Notes under the pieces: model-generated
Seen by the model: only the letters and a program-made list of their open reading frames with translations
Databases searched by the model: none
Told to the model about the DNA's origin: nothing
Source of the DNA: an uncultured Bacilli bacterium
Lineage (GTDB): Bacteria > Bacillota_I > Bacilli_A > RF39 > UBA660
Length of the DNA: 5,481 nucleotides
NCBI GenBank assembly: GCA_910586865.1
Contig: CAJUIY010000072.1
Coordinates: 1 to 5,481 of the forward strand
Direction of reading: 5' to 3'
Shown here: positions 4,945 to 5,481 of the stretch, piece by piece
How the letters are laid out: every line of letters begins with the position of its first letter
How positions within the stretch are numbered: the first letter of the stretch is position 1
Position numbers and translations under genes: made by a program

Positions 4945-5421
4945 ATGAATTGTAAAGAATTTAAAACAAGAACCAAAGTAATAAAAAAGAAAAAAACAAT
5001 ATACTATTATTGCAATAAATTAAAAAAGAATATTAGTTATGACAACTGCAGAAATTGTCAATTCAAAGAATATAAACAATATAAAAAATTACAAACTAAA
5101 AGTGAATATCACTACAAACCAAAAAAAGGCAAATGTAACAGATATTACAATGATGTATCTATTATGCCTAAAAGTCCCCTATATTCGACTATTAAAGTTA
5201 AAGGATATTGTAAACACCATATATTCAATAATGTCGCAAATCGCCCTAAAAGTGAGCAATATGGGTTATTTATATGGTTAAATGAAGAACAACATCAATA
5301 TTTACACAATCATCCAAAAGAAATGTTAAAACTAAAAAAGATAGCACAACTTACTTTTATGAAGCATTATAATAAAACCATGGATGAATTTAGAGAAATT
5401 TTCGGAAAAAGTTGGATATAA
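4945..5421 (+). CDS. phage-type HNH-like small protein with N-terminal cysteine cluster
   Basis: This 158-aa basic protein has two parts. Residues 1-45 hold C3, C23, C35 and C38 (DNCRNCQFKEYK), a probable zinc-binding knuckle of a kind common in Clostridia phage proteins. Residues 88-158 show YCKHHIF (88-94), the NR-x-KSEQYGL segment (99-107), EEQHQYLHNHP (114-124) and a DEFREIFGKSWI end (147-158). These match the pattern I recall for phage HNH-like proteins (HHIF..NRxxSExYGL...H...VH...F..IFGxNY). Such proteins are presumed nucleic-acid binding or endonuclease; a reaction cannot be asserted. The usual second CxxC just before HHIF (CIxCGK) is replaced by VSIMPKS (71-77), leaving only C64 and C89, so metal binding may be altered. 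ATG 4945 is supported by AAAGGA 10 bases upstream. The C-terminus looks natural although an IS-like end begins right after the stop. Confidence 0.6.
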   Translation: MNCKEFKTRTKVIKKKKTIYYYCNKLKKNISYDNCRNCQFKEYKQYKKLQTKSEYHYKPKKGKCNRYYNDVSIMPKSPLYSTIKVKGYCKHHIFNNVANRPKSEQYGLFIWLNEEQHQYLHNHPKEMLKLKKIAQLTFMKHYNKTMDEFREIFGKSWI

Positions 5422-5427
5422 AGAAAG

Positions 5428-5481
5428 AGTGTGTAAAAAATTCTGTGTAAATGACATCTAACCACGATATATGGAACTTTA
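5428..5481. mobile_element. probable terminal inverted repeat of an IS256-family insertion sequence (partial)
   Basis: Just after the HNH-like stop the sequence reads AGAGTGTGTAAAAAATTC (5428-5445), then TGTGTAAATGACATC (5446-5460). IS256-family ends in Bacillota typically have this paired GTGTAAA layout within about 30 bases. The transposase would begin beyond the window's right edge, so neither the gene nor the other end can be seen. Assignment is by remembered pattern only. Confidence 0.4.

Noticed and set aside
5039..5281. 80-codon plus-strand ORF in another frame
   Set aside because: It is contained within the HNH-like gene, whose frame carries recognisable family motifs.

Overview
The window is strongly AT-rich DNA with ordinary stop-codon use. 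The genes read through with the standard bacterial code, tryptophan is TGG, and ribosome binding sites are GGAGG type. Together with the gene families present, this points to a low-GC Gram-positive host (Bacillota, such as a gut Clostridia- or Erysipelotrichia/Bacilli-like organism). The exact taxon cannot be read from the sequence. All confident genes lie on the + strand. The content is mobile DNA, with no housekeeping gene that is intact.

Left part (1-280) is non-coding and unusually rich in inverted repeats. It has a 35-base near-perfect AT palindrome (96-130), an imperfect symmetric hairpin (131-173), a 7-bp hairpin (184-200), and a hairpin ending in TAGTGAG (201-227). The last closely resembles in layout the nick-site hairpin of MobV/pMV158-type origins of transfer. 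A MobV (Mob/Pre) relaxase gene follows at once (281-1741). The hairpin plus relaxase look like a self-contained mobilization module. The relaxase keeps the metal-binding HxDE..PHxH motif but lacks the usual N-terminal HNER-type histidine.

Middle part (1742-3777) has two tiny ORFs with good ribosome binding sites (18 and 41 codons). After them come an extended -10 promoter with a 20-bp palindrome directly downstream, and then a large serine recombinase (best start 2164, 537 aa) with catalytic, recombinase, zinc-ribbon and coiled-coil parts. Relaxase plus large serine recombinase without other conjugation genes is the gene set of an integrative mobilizable element. The recombinase would excise and integrate it, and the relaxase would let it be moved by a helper's mating machinery. 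The element ends (att sites) were not found.

Right part (3778-5481) holds phage-type accessory genes: a BRO-N/DinD-like antirepressor-family gene (3893-4747) and a small cysteine-rich phage HNH-like protein (4945-5421). Between them is an approximately 70-bp scrap of a nitrate/sulfonate-type ABC transporter ATPase gene carrying the Walker B region, a sign of past insertion or deletion. The last approximately 55 bases look like the terminal inverted repeat of an IS256-family insertion sequence starting just after the HNH-like gene, but its transposase lies outside the window. No CRISPR array, tRNA or rRNA was seen.
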